64,000 nt of DNA from Plasmopara viticola (taxonomy: Eukaryota > Oomycota > Peronosporomycetes > Peronosporales > Peronosporaceae): assembly GCA_001695595.3 (NCBI GenBank), contig MBPM02000016.1, positions 124,001-188,000 on the forward strand. The letters are read 5' to 3'. Position 1 is the first letter of the stretch; each line of letters begins with the position of its first letter. Below the pieces are notes generated by a model. The model searched no databases, was not told the origin of the DNA, and saw only the letters and a list, made by a program, of their open reading frames with translations. Shown here piece by piece: positions 33,701-43,432 of the stretch. Made by a program: the position numbers and the translations under genes.

Positions 33701-36700
33701 GGCATCGGTTGTAGCGCGCCAGAACGACTCGTATACCAATTTTCGCACGTCTTCGTGCAAGATCGAGACACGAGACAACCGGAAGCTTAGCGGACACGGG
33801 AGGAACATATTGACTAATGGATAATCGAGCCAGGTCGAGTGCGTGTTGTTTGGACTGCCATCTGCTTCTTCTTGCTCTCGCTTTTTCGACGAGCGGAGAC
33901 GGTGTTGGAACCAGTTTTCATGCGCTGATTCGTGCTGTTTACGAGTCAAGTGCACGAACGTCGGAGTATACTCTGCATACAGTTCTGGCTTTAAACGATA
34001 CTGGAATTTACCTCCACCTGGTGCAGACGAGTCCCCGACTTTGGCAGACACCGAATAGCCAGCCTCCACGCAAACCTCCTTTAAAATTTGATCGATAACG
34101 GGACCTATTGAAAAGTTCGCCGGAAACAAGTTTTCACGGCTAGCAAAGAACTCGTTTGCAATCTTGGACAAATCACTGTGAGCGCATGGGCCGACGCACA
34201 GGCGTTGCACAATCTCGCGACGCAAATATGGAATCAAACTACGAACTGTGTCACCATCTGTAATCTTCGGTGGAAGTTCCGACGCAAACTGGGAAAGCAG
34301 TGTTAGACACTCTGTCACCATCAGCTCTGCCTCCTTTGCATCAGCACTGTGAGATGCTTCATACCATTCCCTGACATCAAACCGCTCCATTATTGATGCT
34401 ATGATCCAATCCACGCCCAAGAGTTGAAAGCTAAACTGTAGCAATAACAAATCAAGATCACGAAATCGAGCACAAAATGGTGGTTCACCATAATTCATGC
34501 TATGATTAATCACTGACATACCATTCCGGATCCACATGCCAGAGTGCACTTGCGCATCCCACACGACGGCTTGCAAAACGGGTTCAATCAAGTGTACGCG
34601 GTGCCAAAAGCCAATAGGGCTATCAACATCGTGCACCCACATCGATTCCTTCTCCTCTGATACTCGACTTTGGACCATCGACAAAAAGGTGTCCAAACCG
34701 TTTGCCGAATCGCTTAAAACACGAATCAATTGTGAAAGCGTGCGTTGGAGAGGAAAATGACACGACACGGCTGTCTCAATTTGATCTGCTCGGAGAGTGT
34801 CGCCAACCTGGTAACCTGTCGAAGGAAAGTATTTATTGGATGAGGCCAGCCAGAAAAAGTACGCCTCGAGAATGGGCTTAGCTAACTTGGCAATCAGATG
34901 CCGCGGGACCTCTGGGGCACGTGTTCCCTTGGGTCCTTCTGCTGTCTTGAATGTGTTCGACACAACCCACGAAGACACGTCGGAGGTCGTTGATACAAAC
35001 TCCACCGTCACAATCCATCCACGCGACTCCATTTCAATGTGGTCCCCAAACCGTCGAGCTTCTGAGCATGCACTTTGAATGTACGCAAGATACAACAAAA
35101 ATCGAGCCAAGCCAGAACCTCCTTTTTCCAACACAAACGTCTCTGAGATTCCTTCAATTTGCAAAACATAACGCAAGTCCAACAGGCCCGACATGTACCG
35201 GCGGCATACAAACACAGGGGACGTGACGTCTAGTTCAAAACGCCCCGTTAACTCAGTCTCAGGAGGCAAGTTTAAAAATGGTGACACCTCCTTCTGATGC
35301 CTGATGCTAAATCCTGCACGCTTAGCTTCCAACGTGAGAGCACTCATATTAACGTCTCGTAACGTAGATCCTTGTGAACGCTGAATTCCCATGGCAAAAA
35401 CATCCCATATATCGAGCTCTCGATTGTGGTGCGGATGCAACACGTGTATCATGCTATTCCAAGATCCATCGAATGCAATGTCAATACCGTCCGTTTTCCT
35501 TTTCTTCCGCATAGTGTCAAGAACAGAGTTCACGAGCACATCCAAAAGATCGTACTCGGCCACTAGCTTTTTCACAAACGTCGCTCGGTTGAAAAATTGC
35601 ACGCTAAATGCTAAAATGGTAGAAGTTGAGCTACCGACCCCCGCAGCAAATTCTCGATATAACTGGCGATACGACGACGTAAATGAGATAGCAAACGCTT
35701 GCTTAAACAACGGATCAGCTAATAGAGCCATCAATAAGCTGTGAAGGGCATCGCTCTCGGCTTTGGGCAAGAAGGAATCAGCCATGATCACAGCTCGAAG
35801 CATTGGATAGTCGACAACTTCGTCGACTTCCATGCTGTTCTCGCTATGCTCTAAACTTTCAATAGTACACATCTGGACACCCAACAGACCAATTGCTACG
35901 TTAGACTTCGCACTTGATTGTGCTTTTAGACGTAAAACGTACCATTTCACAGATAAGTCGACAAAGACTGTCGGAAAGATTTGCAAGTGACGCAAACCAT
36001 TGCAGCAACGAGTTGATAAGAGGCAACTTTGCTTTATAGTCACAAGATACAATCGAAGTGACAATACCGTGCTTGTGCAATGATGCTGCAAGCTCTAATA
36101 CATCTTCACGAGAGGCTTTGGCCCGTACAGTGCTCTGTTTCTGTGACGACGTCTCGCCAACGATCTTGAGCATTTGATACTGACAGCAAAAATCGGAGCA
36201 AACGCTATATCAGTGACTACATTCGTTGACAAACATCATCAAGTGTGACGTACGGCAATAGCAGGATGAGCTTTATTCAACGCCGTCGCGAATTCCTGTG
36301 ACGTTTGTAGCTCGTTGTAATGCACAATTACTGCATATTGCTTCTCCGGAGTCTCGCGCGCCAATTTATCGCGCATGACCTGCAGATCATTTCCATTAAT
36401 GACCGAGCCCAGCCTCGCCTCTTTAATGGAATCTAGCACTAATTCCATCACGATACTGATACAATCTCGAGATGTCATGACCAAATCGGGTGGCAAAAAG
36501 CTCAGTGGATCTGCTTCTTGTGCTCCCTACAACACCAACCATCATTAAATTGCTACATTCCTTGCCATTAATGTTTTATAATCACTCATAGCTCGACCTT
36601 ATGGCGAGTACAGAAGCCCTCGGGCGCCCAGGCTTCAGTATCTCCACAGTCACAGCATCCTCCACTGTGCGTGTAGTAGAAAAACACTTCATGGTTTTCG

Positions 36701-37095
36701 TGGTCACTCGATATAAAGCAGTCGTTGCACATGACGCACGTCTCGTCCACCTTCATACACAATAGCACAATATCCACTCTCAATTAGAATCAATCGTCTA
36801 CACTCTTGCTCTGTCTTGATCGCACCTGGCACACTTTGCAGTTCCATGCAATGTCCCCAGGCTTGAATTCGTAAGCACACATGCGCTTCGGCAGTTGCTC
36901 GAGCGCCCGATAAAGCTCAGCGTCCAGTACACAGGTCTGCAGCTCATTCAATAACCGGCGTTCCTCTCCCTCATGTTCCTTTTCACCCCAAGAGGTACAA
37001 TCAAGCATCTCGTCCAGCAGCGCATGGACCTTGGCTTGTGGGTCATCCCGGATGCGATCCTGGTCTTGCTCGTGGCCTTCCTGTATGTCGAGCAT
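30749..37095 (-). CDS. UBR-box N-recognin E3 ubiquitin ligase (UBR1/UBR2 family)
   Basis: N-recognins bind proteins with destabilising N-terminal residues and ubiquitinate them with an E2. The model is complement(join(30749..35872,35943..36179,36254..36526,36598..36750,36826..37095)), 2018 aa, with introns of 70-75 nt, all in phase 0. The UBR zinc box (about 71-141) is split by intron 1: KRMCAYEFKPGDIAWNCKVC, then VDETCVMCNDCF and GGCCDCGDTEAW, ending FCTRHK. An acidic stretch precedes a RING-H2 (about 1260-1400: CAMCHSG, LCGHSVHHKCW, FLCPLCK). The C-terminal domain (about 1870-2018) holds SCPSCHQF, CLLCGTLLC and GACTVHAKKCGRGSGMFL, matching the UBR1/2 autoinhibitory domain. Codons before 35872 in the large open frame belong to the intron, not the protein. 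An in-frame stop lies just upstream of the ATG. Confidence 0.94.
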
Positions 37096-37382
37096 GTCTT
37101 ACGGCGACCCTTTCGTCACGTTCAAAGCGCTGCGATGATCAATGACGCCAAGTCTACTCACCAACAGATTCGTTTTAATCGGTACAGCGCGGACTCTCCT
37201 CCCTTCTCGCCTGCTCCAGGCGTCACTCCACGAGAAGGTTTAGGACTGACTTTGTGATGCAATGCTATGAACTTGTGTACCACTCCATTTTTGAGGTGCT
37301 GACTTAATCGGAAGTACATTCACTTTGGACGTGTCTCACGTATGGGATGAGCAACCACACAAGCTAAAAGTTAAGGCTTTGT

Positions 37383-39776
37383 CTACTTGGTTTTAGTGGT
37401 TAAAGCTCGTTCCTTTTCTAAGTGGCGATTCCGGATGGCCAGCTCATCATTGTCTTGCGTGAGCTGTGCGACCTTCATCTTGCTCTCAATGAGCTCTCCC
37501 TGGAAATAATCGAGTTCTTCTTGCAAAGCCACCACCTTGGCACTCAGCTCTTCCGACATTCTTTCCGTCTGCTCTATCTGCTCCTGCAAACGCATGAAAA
37601 GCTCTTCGCGCGCCATGGATGCAGCGCCGAGGCGCTGGTTCTGATCCAGTGCAATGCGGTGATGCGTTTCAATGGCCTCTTGATGGTTCAGCTCGCGCGC
37701 ATACGACTCAATTTCGATCTGGGTCGAAGAAGCACGGAGCGAGTCGAGCTCCTCTCGCAATGCGTCAGCCTCACGCTTCACCTCGTGCACCTGTGCCTGC
37801 AACTCTGCAGCCTTTTCGTCCCCGTCGACTTCAGATCGAGCCAACCACGCCTCGAGCTCTTCGACGCGAGCTTTCAATCGCTCATTCTCGTTCTTGGCAT
37901 CTTCCCAAAGACGCTCCAGCTTCTGGTGCTTTGCTGTGGCCTTGTCAAGGGCCTCTGAGCTCGCAAGGAGTTGACCCTCACGGAGCGTTTCGAGCTCGTA
38001 TTGTGTCTCAAGTAGCTGAGATGACACGTCACGAACCTGCTGCTGCAGTGTATCGATCGTCGATTCAGCCACCACCACATTCTTTTCGGCCACTTCGCGA
38101 GCTTGGTCAGCCTCGTGCAGCTTTTCCGACATACTAGCCCCTATACTTTCGAATTGCTCTAGAGCATTTTGCACTCGAATAATTTCGTTCTGGGCAGCGG
38201 CACTCGCGCTCTCCGCCTCTCGCAACTGAATAGACAGATGCGCCTTCTCCTCCTCCATCGCAGTCATGACACCATCAAATTTCAGTAGCTGCATCTTGAG
38301 ACGTCTATTGTCGCTTGAAGCGGTTTCCAAAGCACAATCAGCTTGTACCTCGGCTTCAATGTCCGCTTCATCCACTTCGTTGCGCACAGATTTGGCCCGT
38401 TGTAATGCAGCGGAGAACTGCTGTATCTCTTCGTCTTTCTGCCTGATTTGTGTTTGCAGAGTACGAAGCTGATCCTCGAGCTCGTTGTTTGACAACGTCA
38501 ACACATTGACAGTATTCGTAAGTTGCTGAGCTTCGCTGCGCTGCGTTGCAAGCATGCGCTTTAATGTATTCGTCTCGAAAACCGGATGGGCTTCTTCAAC
38601 GTCCTCGTACTCGTTGGCAAGGGTTTCGAATGCGTCATTTTTCGCATTCTCCTCACCTGTCCTACTTTCGTCTTTAGTCAATTCTTCCTCACTTTCAACA
38701 TCGTTGATCGTAAACATTCCGGTAGCGGAGTGCGCGACAGGCATTGCAGTAGTTTGGCACGCTTCATGCTCTAGTTTCAGTGCGTCATACTCTTCCTTCA
38801 GCTCCATGTAGACTAGGAAATCCACTTGCAGGACATTGTCATCAGCTTTGGTACTCGACCCGCCGAGACCTGCTGCTATCCTCGTGAGTCGCTCAATTTC
38901 CCGATCCTTCTGTTTAATTGTAGCTACAAGCGTCACGTTTGCACTCTCGCTGTCGCGAAGCTGGACCTCAAGACTTTGCACTTTTTTCACAAATTCGTCC
39001 CGCACATTGTCAGCCGCTCCTGCGGCATCGTCCGATGTCGTTGCATGCCCGGCGATTCGAATAGCATCCGCTTTTCCATCTCCGAATCCGCCAACCTGAC
39101 TGAGTATGGGCGAATCAATGTTGCGGCGGCAAGTCGAAGCCAGCGACGACGCCCGGCTATGATTTGTAAAGGCCGACATCTCAGAGCCCAATTCGCTCGC
39201 ACTATCTTCCGCGCAAGATCTTTCTTTGTCCCGTAGTACGCCATCATGATAAACACGCGAGCTTACGACTGTAAGCGAAATGGACGCTCGTGGGTCATCC
39301 GGACACTTGGTCACGTTTAAGCGCACGCTTTCTTTGCCCGAATCGTTTGAGAGTGGAACGAGTTCAGCCAAGTTGAATTCAAACACCGCGACTGTTTTGC
39401 CAAACTCGCCAGTCGTATTCACATGAATCTGAAAGCGTTTGGCTTGAAACAAACCTGTTTTGGCTCGGTAGAGAGTGCTTGAGAACGCGACCATATCGCC
39501 CCAAACGACTTCACCGATGTCCTGGCCTTTCGATTGGGATGCCTGGATACTTCTCGTTCCATTCAACCGTCTTAAGGAGCCATCGTCGCTCACGGCAGCC
39601 GGTTGGTACGGTGCACTCTTCGTGGGTATTTTCTTCTTCCGACCCATCACTATCGCAACCAGCTCGGTATTGTGCTTGAGTGCTAGATTTGCATTCAAAC
39701 GGTGCACTACGAGCTGCACCTTAAACCCCACGGGGGCCTTATTTGAACGCTGCGCTATTTGCACGAGGCGACTCAT
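37383..39776 (-). CDS. NT-C2 domain coiled-coil protein
   Basis: This single exon encodes 797 aa. The first 180 residues or so fit the N-terminal C2-like domain of the EEIG1/EHBP1 type (FKVQLVVHRLNANLALKHN; VVWGDMVAFSSTLYR; AVFEFNLAELV), which in other eukaryotes binds membranes or Rab-linked partners. A Ser-rich linker follows. From about 265 to the C-terminus the protein is nearly unbroken coiled coil rich in Glu, Gln and Leu (for example ETQYELETLREGQ). There is no membrane segment. The architecture resembles a vesicle-tether or scaffold, but the function is unknown. It lies between the UBR gene (288 bp downstream of its stop) and the PDZ gene, all on the minus strand. Confidence 0.85.
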   Translation of the reverse strand: MSRLVQIAQRSNKAPVGFKVQLVVHRLNANLALKHNTELVAIVMGRKKKIPTKSAPYQPAAVSDDGSLRRLNGTRSIQASQSKGQDIGEVVWGDMVAFSSTLYRAKTGLFQAKRFQIHVNTTGEFGKTVAVFEFNLAELVPLSNDSGKESVRLNVTKCPDDPRASISLTVVSSRVYHDGVLRDKERSCAEDSASELGSEMSAFTNHSRASSLASTCRRNIDSPILSQVGGFGDGKADAIRIAGHATTSDDAAGAADNVRDEFVKKVQSLEVQLRDSESANVTLVATIKQKDREIERLTRIAAGLGGSSTKADDNVLQVDFLVYMELKEEYDALKLEHEACQTTAMPVAHSATGMFTINDVESEEELTKDESRTGEENAKNDAFETLANEYEDVEEAHPVFETNTLKRMLATQRSEAQQLTNTVNVLTLSNNELEDQLRTLQTQIRQKDEEIQQFSAALQRAKSVRNEVDEADIEAEVQADCALETASSDNRRLKMQLLKFDGVMTAMEEEKAHLSIQLREAESASAAAQNEIIRVQNALEQFESIGASMSEKLHEADQAREVAEKNVVVAESTIDTLQQQVRDVSSQLLETQYELETLREGQLLASSEALDKATAKHQKLERLWEDAKNENERLKARVEELEAWLARSEVDGDEKAAELQAQVHEVKREADALREELDSLRASSTQIEIESYARELNHQEAIETHHRIALDQNQRLGAASMAREELFMRLQEQIEQTERMSEELSAKVVALQEELDYFQGELIESKMKVAQLTQDNDELAIRNRHLEKERALTTKTK

Positions 39777-40039
39777 GCTGCCACGGACGATAAAATGTCT
39801 ACGCTAAGCTGTCAATTTCACTCCAAAGATGAAGTTTGGAGGATAAGGTGCATGGAAGACGAGTTCCCATTATAGACAATTGTGACAACCGTTTGTTTGG
39901 CTCTATTCTTTTTGCTAAAGCGTTATCAATGGCCATTTTGAGATTGATTACGATAAGTAAAAAAAAAGCAACTTTAGGTATGCTAATTAAGTGTTGCAGA
40001 TGTGACGATAAAAAGAACTAACTCGCAGGCATTCACTAA

Positions 40040-41918
40040 TCAGTACGCCATGCGCTTCTTGAGCTCAATAGCGTCGTAGGTGTTAGACCAAATGTTCTTG
40101 ATTGTTCCATAGTCGTCACTTGCAAACTTGGCAGCCACAAACCGCAGCGATGGCACTGTCAGTGAAAAGTAGTGAAGGTTTCCTGTTTAAAGACAAAACG
40201 GTAAGATTATCATAAGGATATGAATTTAATAGTGAACATACCGTATCCTTTGTAAATTTTGCACTTGATTGGGGATATTTTATGGTCTCGGCACAGACGA
40301 AAAGACTGAATCTGCGTATGCACACCTCGCTTCTCATACAATGCAATCACGCACTGCATTACAAGAAAAAGACTCGGGAATTCAGTTTCAAAAAGTAAAA
40401 AAAAACAGTATCAAATACGACCAACCTCGTGGTAAGCTGCTCTGGACACAAAGAGCTGTAGAACATCCATCTTGGACCCTCCAAACGCAAAGTATTTCGT
40501 TGTCCATGTTGCGTTGCCCGACGTAAGGTTGCCAACGCTGAACGTGCCATCTGCAAAGTAGTCAATGCGTACTAATAAATTAAATGCAAAAGCAACCCAA
40601 AATGAAAGACCTTACTCGAAATTCGCGTAAGGATGTTACCCTGAGTAGTATCCATGTTCTGAGACCCGCGCTCGAAACGCATACGCAGAGGACGTGGAGC
40701 AGCCTTGATCAAATTCAAAATGGCAAGATAAGGCTCGCTATCAACGCTTTTACGGTTAATGGCCACCACGGTGCTACCGATAGTCACACCCACGCGGTCA
40801 GCAGCGCCATTTTCAACCACCAGCTTCACCACTGCAGTCTCTTTGCGCTTGTTGGCCGGATTCCAAACGTCAACACGCTCCATTAAAACACCAAGTTTAC
40901 GGCCGCTTTCAAAACAAACATCGTATTCGCCCTTGCCACATTCCTCTGCAACCTCACAATCCTCTCGACTAGATGACTCTGTGAAGTCGTTAATCGTGCT
41001 TCGTTCATTCCCACTACTTTGCCCAACTGCATTTGTTTCAAAGTCATCGAGATTGGCAAAGGCTGAATGCATAAATGCATCATTGCCTTCAAGAAAGTAT
41101 GGAGTGTTGTCTTCACTGTTAGTTGGTGCGTTCGGACTCACATCCCTTAGAGAAATTTTGTGTTGCGATGATTGAGCTGAAACAGTAGCAAATCCCTCCG
41201 ACGAAAACCCTAATTGCGAGCGCTGCTCTTCCTGGGTCAAACGTTTGTTTCCAAAAGATGGCAGACGGTCATTTAAACCCGGTGAGGTAGTGGTCACTAA
41301 AGTAGCATCCGAAAAGTTAAACGGTGATCGCGGCGTTGAGCCTTTCGGGCTAAATGGGTCAAAATCTACAATGGTTGAATTCACATCACGTTTTTGAAAA
41401 GTCAGTAAAGGAGTCGACGTTGGCTCAGGAGCACGTGACACTGCAGAGGCGGGAGACGTAGCAAACGGGTCCAAAGGTGTCAAAACATTCTTTAAGTTAC
41501 CGTGCGTTATCGGCCCGTCATTGTAGGACACCGAATTGGAAAAATTATGGTTGCCCATTTGCTGCACATGTGATTGCATCTGCGATTGCATTTGCAATTG
41601 CGAGGGCATCATCATAACAGGGGTGGAAGTCGGCATTTGTTGCTGGTACGGGCTGTATGATACAAATTGCTGGCTACTGGCGCCAAGACCACCAAATGCG
41701 GGCGGACCTTGTTGCGTCATAAAGTTGGCACCATTTGGGTACATTGCTTGCTGCTGCTGCTGAGGTCTTGAAGTTTCAAATCCAGCTCCCGAGGAATGCT
41801 CAAACGGATTGAAAATCGTTGGATTGATTGGTCTTTGTGTCGTGGAAAAGTTCGATGTACCATCAGAGGATGATCCCGGCTTATGGACCGGGTCAAGCAT
41901 TGCGAATGGGTCATTCAT
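40040..41918 (-). CDS. DPF/NPF-motif PDZ protein with a C-terminal PH-like region
   Basis: The model is complement(join(40040..40182,40242..40353,40426..40571,40616..41918)), 567 aa, with introns of 59, 72 and 44 nt; every junction keeps frame. The disordered N-terminal half is Gln/Ser/Pro-rich and has DPF or NPF motifs (MNDPFAML, IFNPFEHS, PLDPFATS, DFDPFSPKG), of the kind that bind clathrin-adaptor ears and EH domains. A PDZ-like fold follows (about 340-425: GRKLGVLMERVDV, then GAADRVGVTIGSTVVAINRK). The last 130 residues (WTTKYFAFGGSKMDVLQLF ... IKNIWSNTYDAIELKK) look like a PH-type domain with a C-terminal helix; this part is inference. The role may be endocytic scaffolding; no experimental link is known to me. 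Confidence 0.85.
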
Positions 41919-42195
41919 GATTGCAAGGTCGCGATAGAAACTGATTCTTGGTCAGGGTGAAAATGAATGTGCACCCCAAGTGCCTATATGAACGCTCACC
42001 GCATCCTATATATATTGAAGCAACACATGATGTAGTCGCGGTCGCAACGGTCTTTTAACGTATAATAATAGACGAAAACGGACGCTGGAGGATGTACGAT
42101 GGCGGTGAAGATCATTCAATCAAGGTCTAGCGAATGTGAATTCATACATGTATTTCGATTTTAATAAAGCTCAGCCGATACAATCAAGATTAAAT

Positions 42196-43044
42196 CTACC
42201 AAAAGATGTCGTTTGAGTTTGAAGCAGGAGGATTGACAGTAGTGTTGCTCGACGAAGCCGAAAATATATCATTAACCGGGGCTAACGAAGCGGTGCCGGC
42301 AACGAAATCGTCAACAGTAGGCTCACCGGTGGAGGCCGAGCTAGCAGGACTTCCCACGACGGTTTTTAGTGAAATTTTTGGGTGTACTGGGCTAGAAAAT
42401 GCACCGGCGTTGATTCCAAGATTTTTACGCGCTGCCTCCTGAGTAGGTCGTTTTCCTTGTGCAAGGCGAAGGGCGAGAGCGCTTGACTTTGTTCCGGATG
42501 CGGGTGACGTCGGTTGAACAGGAGCGGGACAAGTCGGAGCATTTCCCCCAAGAAGACTGAAGTCGATCTCGATTGGAGGGTTTGCAACACCGAATGGATT
42601 GACAGGATTCTGGACGGATCCTGTAAAAGGGCTGCCCGAGGCTTTGATTCCGCCACCAAGATTTTCTAAAAAACTCATCGATACTTCATCGACAACAGGT
42701 TTCTTTTCAAGAAGTTTCCTAATGTTGTCGTACATGGGAGGCTGTAATACAGAAGACTGCTGTCCAAACGGCTGGTTCAACCCGAGTCCCATTCCAGGTG
42801 CACCTACGAATTGCCCGGGTATCATGCCACCATTGTTAAATATAGACTGGGCTCCCATAGTCATACCCATTCCCGTGTTGCCGTGAGAAGCAGGCATGCC
42901 CATGCCAGTGCCCATGACGACATTGATTGGTGCTAATGGAACTGGCGAAAGCCGCACCGGAGCGTTAGGAGGCTGACTTTGTGCCTTTTCAGCTGAAGTC
43001 TTAGTCGAAGCGATTGGGTTAAGGAAATCAAATGGGTCACTCAT
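42196..43044 (-). CDS. Disordered DPF/NPF-motif protein, putative endocytic adaptor
   Basis: This single exon encodes 282 aa, starting MSDPFDFLNPIAS. A TTG 30 bp upstream is in frame but the ATG is preferred. The protein is low-complexity, rich in Gly, Met, Pro, Ser and Asn. It has DPF near the N-terminus, NPFGVAN in the middle, and two NDIF motifs at the end (NDIFSAS; the last residues are NDIFW). A short ordered patch (PMYDNIRKLLEKKPVVDEVS) may be a helix. No folded domain is recognised. The start resembles that of the next gene (MNDPFAMLDPV), which hints at shared partners or an old tandem duplication. A role in clathrin-dependent traffic is inferred from motifs only. Confidence 0.75.
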   Translation of the reverse strand: MSDPFDFLNPIASTKTSAEKAQSQPPNAPVRLSPVPLAPINVVMGTGMGMPASHGNTGMGMTMGAQSIFNNGGMIPGQFVGAPGMGLGLNQPFGQQSSVLQPPMYDNIRKLLEKKPVVDEVSMSFLENLGGGIKASGSPFTGSVQNPVNPFGVANPPIEIDFSLLGGNAPTCPAPVQPTSPASGTKSSALALRLAQGKRPTQEAARKNLGINAGAFSSPVHPKISLKTVVGSPASSASTGEPTVDDFVAGTASLAPVNDIFSASSSNTTVNPPASNSNDIFW

Positions 43045-43432
43045 GTTTACGGGACTGAGCTGTGTTGGTGGCAATTAAAAAGTGAGGCCTTGGAAGAACA
43101 CAATCTAGAAATCATGACACGTGGGTAGCCAAGTAGTCGATACGGAGCTCTAACAATAGGATTTATATATGGCTCCTCATAATTCTCGTGTCCTGAGTGT
43201 CAACGGCTACATCAATACCTGAGGAAATTGCGAGCGCTCTTTGAAAAATTTAGCAAACAAATTACAATTTTGTATTTACTTTGAAACATATTAAACTTAC
43301 ACTGCGCCTTTTTCGTTCAAGGCTCTTGTAAGCATGAATCGTTTGGTCTCTACAATCCCGTTGCCGAGACTTTGCGAGCACGCCACAATGTTTCCACTAG
43401 TACTGCCCCCGATCTCATTTTTAAAGCAGCGC
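43045..43432. other. Intergenic spacer
   Basis: This 388-bp spacer is the 3' flank of the ankyrin/FYVE-like gene and the 5' flank of the next gene. No coding feature is supported; it contains a TATA-like tatata near 43163. Confidence 0.4.

Noticed and set aside
35873..36091. N-terminal 73 codons of the long open frame 30749-36091
   Set aside because: They overlap exon 4 and intron 4 of the UBR gene in another frame; splicing at 35942/35873 gives the conserved protein, so these codons are not used.
37422..38137. Long plus-strand frames (178 and 172 codons) opposite the coiled-coil gene
   Set aside because: They are antisense shadows of a regular heptad-rich coding sequence and have no conserved motif.
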